Assembly (NCBI RefSeq): GCF_030732225.1
Contig: NZ_CP132230.1
Span: forward strand, 338,001 to 402,000
Reading direction: 5' to 3'
DNA from: Streptococcus iniae
GTDB lineage: Bacteria > Bacillota > Bacilli > Lactobacillales > Streptococcaceae
Length of the DNA stretch: 64,000 nucleotides
Position 1 is the stretch's first letter, and every line of letters starts with the position of its first letter. The position numbers and the translations under genes were made by a program. A model generated the notes under the pieces. That model made no database searches, was not told the DNA's origin, and was given only the letters and a program-made list of their open reading frames with translations. This document shows positions 9,410 through 17,968 of the stretch, one piece after another.

Positions 9410-11481
9410 TGCTTGAGTTCTGTTATGGGATGGCTATCTAAAGTTACAGTGCCAACAAATTGGAAATGGTCGTAATTATTTTGGGTGACAATAGTAAGTG
9501 CTTGATTTTCAGGAAGATTTAATCTGACCTTTGAAAAGAGAGGGATACCAAATTGGTATGTGGCTTTACCAGGACAAACAGGGTAAAAACCTAAGCAAGA
9601 AAAAAGATACCAAGCTGACATGCTGCCATTATCCTCATCACCAGGAAAGGCTGTAAAAGTATTGGTGAAGAGTTTAGAGCGTAATTGTTTTATTAAGAGA
9701 CTGGTGTATTCTGGTTTTTGGCTCCAATGAAATAAATAAGGAATGTGAAAACTTGGTTGATTTGATAGGGCGAGTTGACCAAAGTGGCCTTCGGCCATTT
9801 CACTCATTTCATGGATTTCGTAACCATAGTTATCGGCTGTAAAAAGAGGCTTACTTTGACAGAGTTTTAGGAGGTACTGCGTGAAAGCAACTTTTCCTCC
9901 CAACAAAGAAATTGTCCCTTCAATATCATGATAAGCGCCTAGTGTTGACTGAATAGCAGAGCATTCGGCATAATCTTTCCCCCAAGCATAGGGATTAAAG
10001 GGCTCTCTAAAGTTACCATCACTATCTTTTGCCCGTAAAAATCCAGAATGAGCATCAAATAATCTTTTGTAATTCAGGCTCTTGTCAAAGAATTCCTTAG
10101 CTAAATCTTCATGTCCTAGCTTTTTAGCAACAGTCCCAATACACCAGTCGCTATAGGCATAATCAAGGCTATGGCTAACACTTTCGGTATACTTGCTTGG
10201 TAAATAGCCAAGTGCTTGATAATCCTCATTACCAGTGCGACCAAATCGGTGATTAGGATCGGATTTTTGACGATTAGTTAACATGGCTTCAAAGAGTTGA
10301 GGGGTGATATCACCTGCAAGTCCCTTAGTTACCGCGTCAGCAATTACCCCATCAACTAAAGTTCCCGGCATGATAGCTCTCTCATTGGGTGATAGCCATT
10401 TTGGTAAAAAACCAGTATCTTGATAATGCTGTAAAATCCCTTCTAAAAAGTCAGCCAAGTAATCTGGATATAGGATTGATAGCAGTGGATAATTACTACG
10501 AAATGTATCCCAATAGCCATTGTTGGTGTAGAATTTCCCTACTTTGACACTGTTACTATGGGGGTCAAAATGAATAGCTTGATTCTTGTCATCTTTTTCA
10601 AAAAACGTTTGAGGAAAGAGTAAACACCTGTAGAGACAATGGTAAAAAAGAGCTTTTTCATCTGCCTTATCAAGGTCCTCAATAAGGACACGACTCAGCA
10701 GGCTAGTCCATTTTTGAGTCGCCTTTTGATGGGCTAGTTCAAACGGTTCTTGCTCCAGTAAATTTTTCTTGGCTTGTTTGGGACTGATAAAAGAGGTTGC
10801 TAACTGGCACTGCAAGTGACTAGTCTTAAAAGTCACTTGTAGATGTAAATCTTTTCCTTCAATAAGAGTATCAACAGTTCTTGCGCCGTCTTCAATCACT
10901 TCCTGACAGGACAAAATCGCATCATCGAACTTAAGTAGTGCATACATAGCAAAGTCTTCAGATGGCGTTTGACTAGCATTTTTAAGGGTAATAAGTAGCT
11001 GATTAGGGCTTAGTAGTTGATAGCAAGCCCAACCTGGAGCATGAAACACCAAACTAAGAGGAGCTGCGCTAGCAGAATTCACGTCCAAAGTGGCTCCGTA
11101 AAGACTGGGAGTTAGCTGACTTGTGACTTGAAACCGATGGGAATAGAGTTTAAGTAGGTCTGGTCTAAAAACAGCAGAATCCATGTCATAACTAGACTGC
11201 CTATGAAACAGACTGTGTCCATATAAGGTGCCAGTGACAGGTGTAATAAGTAATTGTGAGAAATCACCTACCCAAGGACTGGGCTGATGGGTAAGGCGTA
11301 TCCCTTGGTAAACAGGTTCGTAAGGATTAAACCACCAATTCCCGTGTTGGTCAGTAGTTTGAGGTGCAAAATAAGTCATCCCAAAGGGATACCCTGTTAA
11401 AGGAAGAGTATTTCCATTTGAAAAAGCATGAGAATTATAAGTCCCTAAGCGTGTATCAATTGTTTCTAAAATCGTTGACAT
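9355..11481 (-). CDS. GH92 alpha-mannosidase
   Basis: Predicted exo-alpha-mannosidase of glycoside hydrolase family 92, a calcium-dependent inverting family acting on alpha-1,2-type mannose of high-mannose N-glycans. The 708-residue product has no signal peptide, so it works in the cytoplasm after uptake. Typical GH92 segments are visible: IDTRLGTYNSHAFSNGNTLP, GYWDTFRSNYPLL, MPGTLVDGVIADAVTKG and AFPGDEDNGSMSAWYLFSCLGFYPVCPG. Start chosen at the ATG at 11481, preceded by GGAGG; the longer upstream frame lacks an SD. It diverges from the GH125-GH38-ROK-GH20 operon; these families stand together in pneumococcus too. Confidence 0.9.
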   Translation of the reverse strand: MSTILETIDTRLGTYNSHAFSNGNTLPLTGYPFGMTYFAPQTTDQHGNWWFNPYEPVYQGIRLTHQPSPWVGDFSQLLITPVTGTLYGHSLFHRQSSYDMDSAVFRPDLLKLYSHRFQVTSQLTPSLYGATLDVNSASAAPLSLVFHAPGWACYQLLSPNQLLITLKNASQTPSEDFAMYALLKFDDAILSCQEVIEDGARTVDTLIEGKDLHLQVTFKTSHLQCQLATSFISPKQAKKNLLEQEPFELAHQKATQKWTSLLSRVLIEDLDKADEKALFYHCLYRCLLFPQTFFEKDDKNQAIHFDPHSNSVKVGKFYTNNGYWDTFRSNYPLLSILYPDYLADFLEGILQHYQDTGFLPKWLSPNERAIMPGTLVDGVIADAVTKGLAGDITPQLFEAMLTNRQKSDPNHRFGRTGNEDYQALGYLPSKYTESVSHSLDYAYSDWCIGTVAKKLGHEDLAKEFFDKSLNYKRLFDAHSGFLRAKDSDGNFREPFNPYAWGKDYAECSAIQSTLGAYHDIEGTISLLGGKVAFTQYLLKLCQSKPLFTADNYGYEIHEMSEMAEGHFGQLALSNQPSFHIPYLFHWSQKPEYTSLLIKQLRSKLFTNTFTAFPGDEDNGSMSAWYLFSCLGFYPVCPGKATYQFGIPLFSKVRLNLPENQALTIVTQNNYDHFQFVGTVTLDSHPITELKHQELIRAKSLVFRLSLLA

Positions 11482-11520
11482 TGCCGGTTCCTCCAAAAAG
11501 CAAATGTAAGGCCTATTTTT

Positions 11521-11526
11521 ATTATA
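11521..11526 (-). promoter_or_regulatory. Candidate -10 of the GH92 gene
   Basis: On the minus strand this reads TATAAT, 40 bases before the ATG. The direct-repeat element at 11571-11600 lies a little upstream of where a -35 would be. Confidence 0.45.
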
Positions 11527-11559
11527 AGCTAAAAAAAAGATAAGCATAGAGGCTTTGTG

Positions 11560-11619
11560 AGAGAAGCTTGATTTGTGTAAAAAGGGGTTTAATTTGTGTA
11601 TAGGATTTGCTAAAGAACT
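11560..11619. repeat. 60-bp direct repeat, left copy
   Basis: Identical over 60 bases to 13066-13125. It contains two copies of ATTTGTGTA (11571-11579 and 11592-11600) 21 bases apart, i.e. two helical turns, a spacing used by AraC-type regulators. The two 60-bp copies bracket the bacteriocin cassette, leaving one copy in front of GH92 and the other in front of GH125. Confidence 0.95.
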
Positions 11620-11830
11620 ATAAAAAAATAAAAATAAACCACCTAAAAAACCAATCAAATTATTTATAAATTATATTATTATTTGATTTTAACTAAAAAA
11701 GTGGTAAAATAAAAATAGAAAAAGAATTTCAGATTAGAAAGGATAAAAATCGGAAAACAATATTATTTGAAATTCCTATTAACAACATTTAAAACATAGT
11801 ATTCTAGTTAATAAGTCAAGGAGACTATTT

Positions 11831-12570
11831 ATGAAAGCAAAAAAACAATAACTTCATTAATCTTTTTAACTACGTTATTATTCAGTCTTATTATTTCTCC
11901 GATTACATATGCAATGACGCAAAACGATAGTACAACAAAGGTATCTATTTCGAGAGAAGAAGCAGACCTGTTAAAAACATATCACCAAAATATAAATTTT
12001 ATAACTGACCAAGAATCACTGAATTTAAAAAAAATTGTTTTAAACTCAATTAACGAAAAGATTCCAGTACATTCATCTTTAAAAGAGTATGATTTTGAAA
12101 ATATTAGAACATTTAAGTATGATACAATGACACTAGTTAGTGTATCAAAGTATAACAGTTTACTTAGCACATTGACATTCACTATTGATTCAGGGGAAAT
12201 AACCAGTTATATTGAAAATGATGTAATTAACGACAACGGATACTTTAGAAGTAACGTATACGAAAACGGTGCGTTAGTATCAAGTAATTTAACAACAGCT
12301 AAATATCTTTCAAATGATGAAGTTCTTGAAAGCATAAAATCACTTGAAAATGCTACACTAGACAATGTTTTAGTAGGTAAAACAAGAGGTTTAGACGCAA
12401 AATGTTTTGCAATTTTTACAGGAGCAGGAGCAGCAATTATCGGAGCTATTCTTAAACTTTGCGGAACACCATGTGCTTTAACTCCTCCTGTCTGTGTCGC
12501 ATGTTTAGGAGGTATTGTAGCAGTTGGAGCTGGCTCAATAGCTGCAGGTGTTGCTTTTTGTTGGAAATGA
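11831..12570 (+). pseudogene. Secreted cysteine-rich bacteriocin precursor, frameshifted in signal peptide
   Basis: The best start is ATG 11831, 7 bases after AAGGAG, but the frame stops at codon 7 in an A-run (11839-11845, seven A). One extra A would join MKAKKTITSLIFLTT... (a clear signal peptide ending SPITYA) to the long frame open from 11914, giving 246 residues. The mature-like C-terminal end is strongly hydrophobic and glycine-rich with six cysteines (CX3C, CX6C, CX2C spacing), resembling halocin C8-like bacteriocin domains after a long hydrophilic propeptide. The A-run may be a slippage switch, a fixed mutation or a read error. Neighbour: a 36-residue membrane peptide gene. Function is inferred from architecture. 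Confidence 0.65.
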
Positions 12571-12579
12571 TGTAACAAT

Positions 12580-12690
12580 ATGGTATTAGAATATATATTA
12601 GTGTTTATTGCCACATTTGGCTTCGTATATTTTTGTGTTAATTTACCCGATATTATAACTCGTATTTACAAAAAGTTCAAAAAGCACTAA
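12580..12690 (+). CDS. 36-residue membrane peptide, candidate bacteriocin immunity protein
   Basis: The peptide starts MVLEYILVFIATFGFVYF, one membrane helix, and ends with the basic tail TRIYKKFKKH. A short membrane peptide with a cationic tail directly after a bacteriocin gene (9 bases downstream) is the usual layout for self-protection. The SD is weak (TGATGTAAC), suggesting translational coupling to the upstream gene. No family is recognised; immunity is inferred from size, topology and position only. Confidence 0.5.
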   Translation: MVLEYILVFIATFGFVYFCVNLPDIITRIYKKFKKH

Positions 12691-12738
12691 GGTTTTAAGT
12701 TTTGAATTGCACATCGTCTATAACTCTCTTGATAAAAC

Positions 12739-12774
12739 AAAAGAACTGAGTTGATTATTCAACTCAGTTCTTTT
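12739..12774 (+). terminator. Terminator of the bacteriocin cassette
   Basis: A 16-bp perfect stem beginning AAAAGAACTGAG, loop TTAT, ending in TTTT. It is nearly symmetric, so it can serve both strands. Confidence 0.85.
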
Positions 12775-13012
12775 CATCTTTAAGTTTTTGAAAAGCACCA
12801 ACAAATACTTGACTTACTTTCAATGGTTGTCAAAAATAAATTCGATCTATCAGATAGCTCGACTGATTCATTTCAATGAAATCATGTAAATCTAAAATGT
12901 TTGGTATTGAGAATGCTCTGATAATCTGAAGTAAATCTTTAAAGTTTGATTTTTTGTCTCAATATCAAAGTTCCTGATCTGCCTAATACCCGTCTTATCA
13001 TAGTGATATTTA
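12764..13012 (-). pseudogene. Decayed reading frame of unknown family
   Basis: On the minus strand a protein-like frame can be followed (segments FKDLLQIIRAFSIPNILDL, SYLIDRIYF, then a stop, then QPLKVSQVFVGAFQKLKDEKN) with one frameshift upstream (YHYDKTGIRQIRNFDIETK). It ends inside the terminator hairpin. It looks like the C-terminal end of a lost gene that came with the cassette. I do not recognise it. Confidence 0.4.
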
Positions 13013-13065
13013 TTTTTTTTTAAAATAGTCTCCTTATTCTCATATGTTAGAGATAGAGGGCATCT

Positions 13066-13125
13066 AGAGAAGCTTGATTTGTGTAAAAAGGGGTTTAATT
13101 TGTGTATAGGATTTGCTAAAGAACT
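13066..13125. repeat. 60-bp direct repeat, right copy
   Basis: Identical to 11560-11619; ATTTGTGTA occurs at 13077-13085 and 13098-13106. It lies 45 bases before the GH125 start codon. The inserted stretch between the two copies is about 1.45 kb. Confidence 0.95.
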
Positions 13126-13169
13126 TTTTTAAACTAAGAATAGGATAAACTAGCTTCAAGGAGACTAAT

Positions 13170-14453
13170 ATGTTATATACCAAGGAAAAGACACAAGCAT
13201 GGCTTGAAATGATTGCTAATAAAACAAAGGATCACCCAAGTTGGGCAAAGGTTTTTGAAAAATGTTTTACCAATACTTTAGATGAAACCATGACAAAACT
13301 GGATGATGGGACTACCTTTATTTTGACAGGTGATATTCCAGCTATGTGGCTAAGAGACTCAGCTGCCCAAGTTAGACCATATTTAGCCTTAGCTAAAGAG
13401 GATTTACTACTTAGGCAGACTATTTTAGGTTTAATTGAGCGTCAGCTGACCTTTATTTGCCATGACCCTTATGCAAATTCTTTTAACATGTCAGAAAATT
13501 GGAATGGTCATCATGAAACTGATAAAACACATCTAACGGGTTGGATTTGGGAGCGCAAATATGAGGTGGATTCCTTATGTTACCCGTTGCAATTGGCCTA
13601 TTTACTCTGGCAAAAAACAGGAGAAAGCAGTCAATTTAATACTACTTTTTTTAAGGCCCTTAAAACCATTGTTGAGCTTTGGACGGTAGAGCAAAATCAT
13701 GACAATTCTCCTTATCGTTTTGAGAGAGAAACAAACCGACAAGAAGATACCTTAGTTAATGATGGTTGTGGTCCTGCTTGTGCCTATACAGGGATGACCT
13801 GGTCTGCTTTTCGTCCCAGTGATGATGCTTGTCAGTATTCTTATTTAGTGCCTTCAAACATGTTTGCTGTTGTTGTGTTAGACTATGCATTAGAGATTAT
13901 TGACAGTTTATTCAATGATACTTATAAGGATCTAGCCCAGAATATCCTGACCCTGAAAGAAGCCATTGATTCCGGTATTAAAGCCTATGGGGTAACACAG
14001 AACCAAAAAGGAGAGAAGGTATTTGCCTATGAAGTAGATGGTTTGGGCAATGCTTCCATTATGGATGACCCCAATGTGCCTAGCTTATTAGCTGCACCTT
14101 ATTTAGGCTATTGTCAAATTGATGACCCTATTTATCAGGCGACTAGACGAACAATCTTAAGTCCTGAAAATCCTTATTACTATCAAGGAGAATACGCCAA
14201 AGGCTTGGGCAGTAGCCATACCTTTTACCGCTATATTTGGCCAATTGCCCTTGCAATTCAAGGTTTAACCACAAAGGATAAGAAAGAAAAAGAAGAACTG
14301 CTTGACATTATGGTTGCCTGTGATGGTGAAACGGGTGTTATGCATGAAAGTTTTCATGTTGATGATCCTAAGAAATTTTCACGGGAATGGTTTTCATGGG
14401 CAAATATGATGTTTTGTGAATTAGTTCTAGATTACTTAGAATTGGAGCAGTAG
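13170..14453 (+). CDS. GH125 exo-alpha-1,6-mannosidase
   Basis: Removes alpha-1,6-linked mannose from the N-glycan core region; GH125 enzymes are metal-independent and inverting. The 427 residues match the family. Visible family segments: TGDIPAMWLRDSAAQVRPY near residue 53, FNMSENWNGHHETDKTHLTGWIWERKYEVDSLCYPLQLA, NDGCGPACAYTGMTWSAFRPSDDACQYSYLVPSNMFA, and GLGSSHTFYRYIWPIALAIQ. No signal peptide, so it is cytoplasmic. ATG follows AAGGAG by 6 bases. First gene of a tightly packed operon with GH38 (3-base gap), ROK and GH20. Confidence 0.93.
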   Translation: MLYTKEKTQAWLEMIANKTKDHPSWAKVFEKCFTNTLDETMTKLDDGTTFILTGDIPAMWLRDSAAQVRPYLALAKEDLLLRQTILGLIERQLTFICHDPYANSFNMSENWNGHHETDKTHLTGWIWERKYEVDSLCYPLQLAYLLWQKTGESSQFNTTFFKALKTIVELWTVEQNHDNSPYRFERETNRQEDTLVNDGCGPACAYTGMTWSAFRPSDDACQYSYLVPSNMFAVVVLDYALEIIDSLFNDTYKDLAQNILTLKEAIDSGIKAYGVTQNQKGEKVFAYEVDGLGNASIMDDPNVPSLLAAPYLGYCQIDDPIYQATRRTILSPENPYYYQGEYAKGLGSSHTFYRYIWPIALAIQGLTTKDKKEKEELLDIMVACDGETGVMHESFHVDDPKKFSREWFSWANMMFCELVLDYLELEQ

Positions 14454-14456
14454 GAT

Positions 14457-17105
14457 ATGGTAAAAGAAACCGTACATATTATTTCTCACAGCCATTGGGA
14501 TAGGGAGTGGTATCTTCCTTTAGAAGAACACAGGATGCGTTTGGTTGAATTGTTTGATGATCTTTTTGACTTGTTTGACCGAGACCCGGATTTTAAGAGT
14601 TTTCACTTAGATGGGCAAACCATTGTTCTTGAAGATTATCTGGAAATGAGACCACAAAACAAAGACCGTCTGCAAAAATACATCGACCAAGGCAAACTCA
14701 TTATTGGTCCCTTTTATATTCTTCAAGATGATTACCTCATCAGTTCAGAGTCTCATGTTAGAAATCATTTAATTGGTCATCTAGATAGTCAGAAATGGGG
14801 GAAAGCTCCAAAGATTGGTTATTATCCAGATACTTTTGGCAATGCTGGCCAGATTCCACAATTGTTAAAACAATCAGGTGTTGATGTGGCTCTTTTTGGC
14901 CGTGGTGTTAAACCTGTTGGCTTTGATAACCAGGTTTTATCTGATGATCATTTCCAGTCCAATTTTTCTGAAATGATTTGGCAAGGAGCAGACGGTAGTC
15001 AAGTCTTAGGCATCTTATTTGCCAACTGGTATAGTAACGGCAATGAAATTCCAGCTGAAAAAGAAGCAGCTAAAGAATTTTGGGATATCAAGTTGAGAGA
15101 TGTCAGGAAGTATGCCTCCACATCACATTATTTACTGATGAATGGTTGTGACCATCAGCCTGTTCAAAAAAATCTCAGCCAAGCCATAGCCTTAGCTCAG
15201 GAACTTTATCCTGATATTGACTTTAAACACAGCTCTTTTGAAGACTATATTAGTGCCGTAAAAGAGGATATCACAACAGAGTTATCTAAAGTCAAAGGAG
15301 AATTAATTAGTCAGGAAACTGACGGATGGTACACACTAGCTAACACGGCTTCAACCCGAATTTATTTGAAACAAGCCCACAACACATCAGAAAATCTGCT
15401 AGAGAAAATTGTAGAGCCCCTTGTTGTGATGACAAAACAATCTTACCCTAAAGATGAGTTGCGTTATGCTTGGAAGCTCCTCCTTCAAAATGCTCCTCAT
15501 GATAGTATTTGTGGTTGCAGTGTTGATCCTGTTCACCGTGAAATGGAAACACGTTATGAAAAGGTGCAACAAGTTGGAAACTTTCTTTGCCAAAGACTTT
15601 TGGAAAATTGGGAAAAAGATTTGGATTCCCAAAATCTCTCACCATTAGCCTTAACCGTTTTTAACACCAGTGCTCAAACAAAGACACAAGAAGTCAGCCT
15701 GGAATTGGTTGTTGAACAAGAAGATTTCCGTGATGGGCAACTGGAAAAACACTATCAAGCGATGGCACAAGTGGATGTGTCAGACTTAGCACTTTATAGC
15801 TCAGACAACAAACGACTTGCCGCAAAAATTGAGGATTTAGGGGTGAATTTTAACTATTACCTGCCCAAAGATGCTTTTCGCTCTGCCAATTTCGCCCGTA
15901 AACTCAAGGTTACTTTTGTCGTTGAAGACCTAGCGGCCTTCTCATGGCGCAGCTATCAATTAAAAAAAGACAAGGAAAACCCTAAAGAAAGCCCTAAAGC
16001 AAGTCAAGTGCTAGAGAATGCTCTGCTTAGAATATACCCTAATGAAAAAGGGGAATTAGTCTGGGAGAATAAATCTACCGGGCAAAGCTACCCGAACTTT
16101 TTACAGTTTGAAGATTGCGGCGATCTGGGTAATGAATATGTCTTTAAAGCACCAGAAAATGAGAAGCCCATTTTCTCTGAGCTGGTGAACTTTGAGATGC
16201 TTGAATCATATGGAAAACTAGCCAAGGCAAGAGTTTGTCATCGCTTAATGATTCCAAGTCAAATGCAAGACCGTTTACGAGATGAACAAAAAAGGTTAAT
16301 TGAATTTCGACACCGGAAATCACAACGTCAAAGGGATCTTAAAGAATGGTTTATTGAAACAGAATTGATCCTTTATGAAGGGCAAGAAAGACTAGAGTGT
16401 CGTTGTCATTTTGATAATCAGATGAAAGACCATCGCTTACGTGCTATTTTTGATTTTGCTATTAGTAGTGACAAGCACTATGCGGATTCAATTTTTGAGC
16501 GTGTAGAAAGGCCTAATCATACACATTCCAACTGGGAAAATCCAAGTAATCCACAGCGGCATCGCAGTTTTATTCAATTGCAAAATGACAAACACGCCAT
16601 GACCCTGTCAAGCAAAGGTTTATTTGAGTATGAAATTCTTCATAACCGTCAGATTGCTTTAACCCTTCTTCGTGCAGTAGGAGAACTGGGGGATTGGGGT
16701 TATTTTCCAACACCAGATGCTCAGTGTTTAAGAGACTTCACTCTGGAGTTTGCAATTGACTTGCATGCACCAAATGATACTTATCAAGCTATTCAAAAAG
16801 CACAGGCCTTTCAGACAGATTTGATTTTGAAACAGGTCTCACAACATCAGGGAACTGTACCAGCTGATGCAACTTGCATAGAACACCCAGTGCTTGCTGA
16901 TGACAGATTATGTGTCACATCCTTGAAAGTATCAGAAGATGGCAAAGACAGTTTGCTTCGTTATTTCAATCTGTCACAAGAAAAAATCGCCTTGTCGCAT
17001 AAGGCCAGAGGAGTAGATTTGTTAGAAAATGGCATTGGTCAATTAGGAAAAGTCATGGCTGGTCAAGAAATCAGAACAGAAATCATTGAAGGGGATAGTC
17101 TATGA
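14457..17105 (+). CDS. GH38 alpha-mannosidase
   Basis: Zinc-dependent retaining alpha-mannosidase; the S. pyogenes and pneumococcal orthologues cleave alpha-1,3-mannose of N-glycans. The 882-residue product shows the zinc ligands in SHSHWDREWYLP (His13, Asp15), the nucleophile in GYYPDTFGNAGQIPQL (Asp125), and the later HDSICGCSVDPVH zinc/active-site segment, followed by the long C-terminal beta-sandwich domains. It is cytoplasmic. Its stop overlaps the ATG of the ROK kinase by 4 bases (ATGA), which implies coupled translation. Confidence 0.95.
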   Translation: MVKETVHIISHSHWDREWYLPLEEHRMRLVELFDDLFDLFDRDPDFKSFHLDGQTIVLEDYLEMRPQNKDRLQKYIDQGKLIIGPFYILQDDYLISSESHVRNHLIGHLDSQKWGKAPKIGYYPDTFGNAGQIPQLLKQSGVDVALFGRGVKPVGFDNQVLSDDHFQSNFSEMIWQGADGSQVLGILFANWYSNGNEIPAEKEAAKEFWDIKLRDVRKYASTSHYLLMNGCDHQPVQKNLSQAIALAQELYPDIDFKHSSFEDYISAVKEDITTELSKVKGELISQETDGWYTLANTASTRIYLKQAHNTSENLLEKIVEPLVVMTKQSYPKDELRYAWKLLLQNAPHDSICGCSVDPVHREMETRYEKVQQVGNFLCQRLLENWEKDLDSQNLSPLALTVFNTSAQTKTQEVSLELVVEQEDFRDGQLEKHYQAMAQVDVSDLALYSSDNKRLAAKIEDLGVNFNYYLPKDAFRSANFARKLKVTFVVEDLAAFSWRSYQLKKDKENPKESPKASQVLENALLRIYPNEKGELVWENKSTGQSYPNFLQFEDCGDLGNEYVFKAPENEKPIFSELVNFEMLESYGKLAKARVCHRLMIPSQMQDRLRDEQKRLIEFRHRKSQRQRDLKEWFIETELILYEGQERLECRCHFDNQMKDHRLRAIFDFAISSDKHYADSIFERVERPNHTHSNWENPSNPQRHRSFIQLQNDKHAMTLSSKGLFEYEILHNRQIALTLLRAVGELGDWGYFPTPDAQCLRDFTLEFAIDLHAPNDTYQAIQKAQAFQTDLILKQVSQHQGTVPADATCIEHPVLADDRLCVTSLKVSEDGKDSLLRYFNLSQEKIALSHKARGVDLLENGIGQLGKVMAGQEIRTEIIEGDSL

Positions 17106-17959
17106 AGGTCGCATGTTTTGATATTGGTGGAACAGGTCTTAAATTTGCCTTAATTGGACAAGATTTGGTTCTTAAGGATAAAAAAGAAGTGCCAACTCCT
17201 AAGGAATTAGAAGGCCTGTTAGCATTTATAGCTGACTGTTTACAGGGAAAAAAGGTAGATGCACTTTCTTTTAGTTTCCCAGGAGCAATTGATAAAGATC
17301 GTGGGCAGATTATGGGGATTAGTGCAGTACCTTATATCCATGGGCCGTCTTGGTATGACTTATTAGCTGATTATCACTTGCCTATTTACCTTGAAAATGA
17401 TGCCAACTGTGTGGGTTTGAGTCAACTGGCTATCAGTAAAGAGATTAAGAACTTTATGTGTGTGGTATGTGGTACAGGAATAGGTGGAGCACTGGTGATT
17501 GACCGTAAATTAATTGCTGGACCAAAGGCTTTCGCAGGAGAATATGGCTGTATGATTGTGGATTCTAGTCAAAAGCCCATTCAAAACTGGTCACAATTAG
17601 CCTCTACAGGAAGTCTTGTCAGACAAGTAACCAAGGAGTCTCATAAGGATTTGGGATGGACTGGCCGTAAGATTTTTGAAGCCGCTGCTAATGGCGATCA
17701 GACGTGTCAGAATGCCATTAATCGCATGATAAGATACCTTGCTATTGGCATGATGAATCTCTACTATTGTTGCGACCCAGAAATGATTTTTATTGGTGGT
17801 GGCATCAGTCAAAACCCTGACTTTATTAACCAACTAAAAGAAGAGCTGCAACAATTGACAGCTAACTATGAAGGTTTTCCGGTGGCTCCAGAAATTGCAG
17901 CTTGTCATTATCATCAGGATGCCAATTTAATTGGAGCCTATATGAACACATTCCAGTAG
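17102..17959 (+). CDS. ROK-family sugar kinase
   Basis: A 285-residue kinase with the ATP phosphate motif CFDIGGTGLKFAL, substrate segment LENDANCVGL and CGTGIGGALVIDRKLIAG. ROK kinases usually carry an ExGH segment and a zinc cluster CxCGxxGCxE; here the first reads GEYGC and no cysteine cluster follows, so the zinc site is absent. No N-terminal helix-turn-helix, so it is an enzyme and not a repressor. It probably phosphorylates mannose or N-acetylhexosamine released by the neighbouring hydrolases, allowing entry into glycolysis; the exact sugar is inference. Confidence 0.85.
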   Translation: MKVACFDIGGTGLKFALIGQDLVLKDKKEVPTPKELEGLLAFIADCLQGKKVDALSFSFPGAIDKDRGQIMGISAVPYIHGPSWYDLLADYHLPIYLENDANCVGLSQLAISKEIKNFMCVVCGTGIGGALVIDRKLIAGPKAFAGEYGCMIVDSSQKPIQNWSQLASTGSLVRQVTKESHKDLGWTGRKIFEAAANGDQTCQNAINRMIRYLAIGMMNLYYCCDPEMIFIGGGISQNPDFINQLKEELQQLTANYEGFPVAPEIAACHYHQDANLIGAYMNTFQ

Positions 17960-17968
17960 GAGGATTTT

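Noticed and set aside
11482-11658. Longer N-terminus of the GH92 protein
   Set aside because: The frame is open but lacks an SD, runs through the promoter region and the 60-bp repeat, and the ATG at 11481 follows GGAGG.
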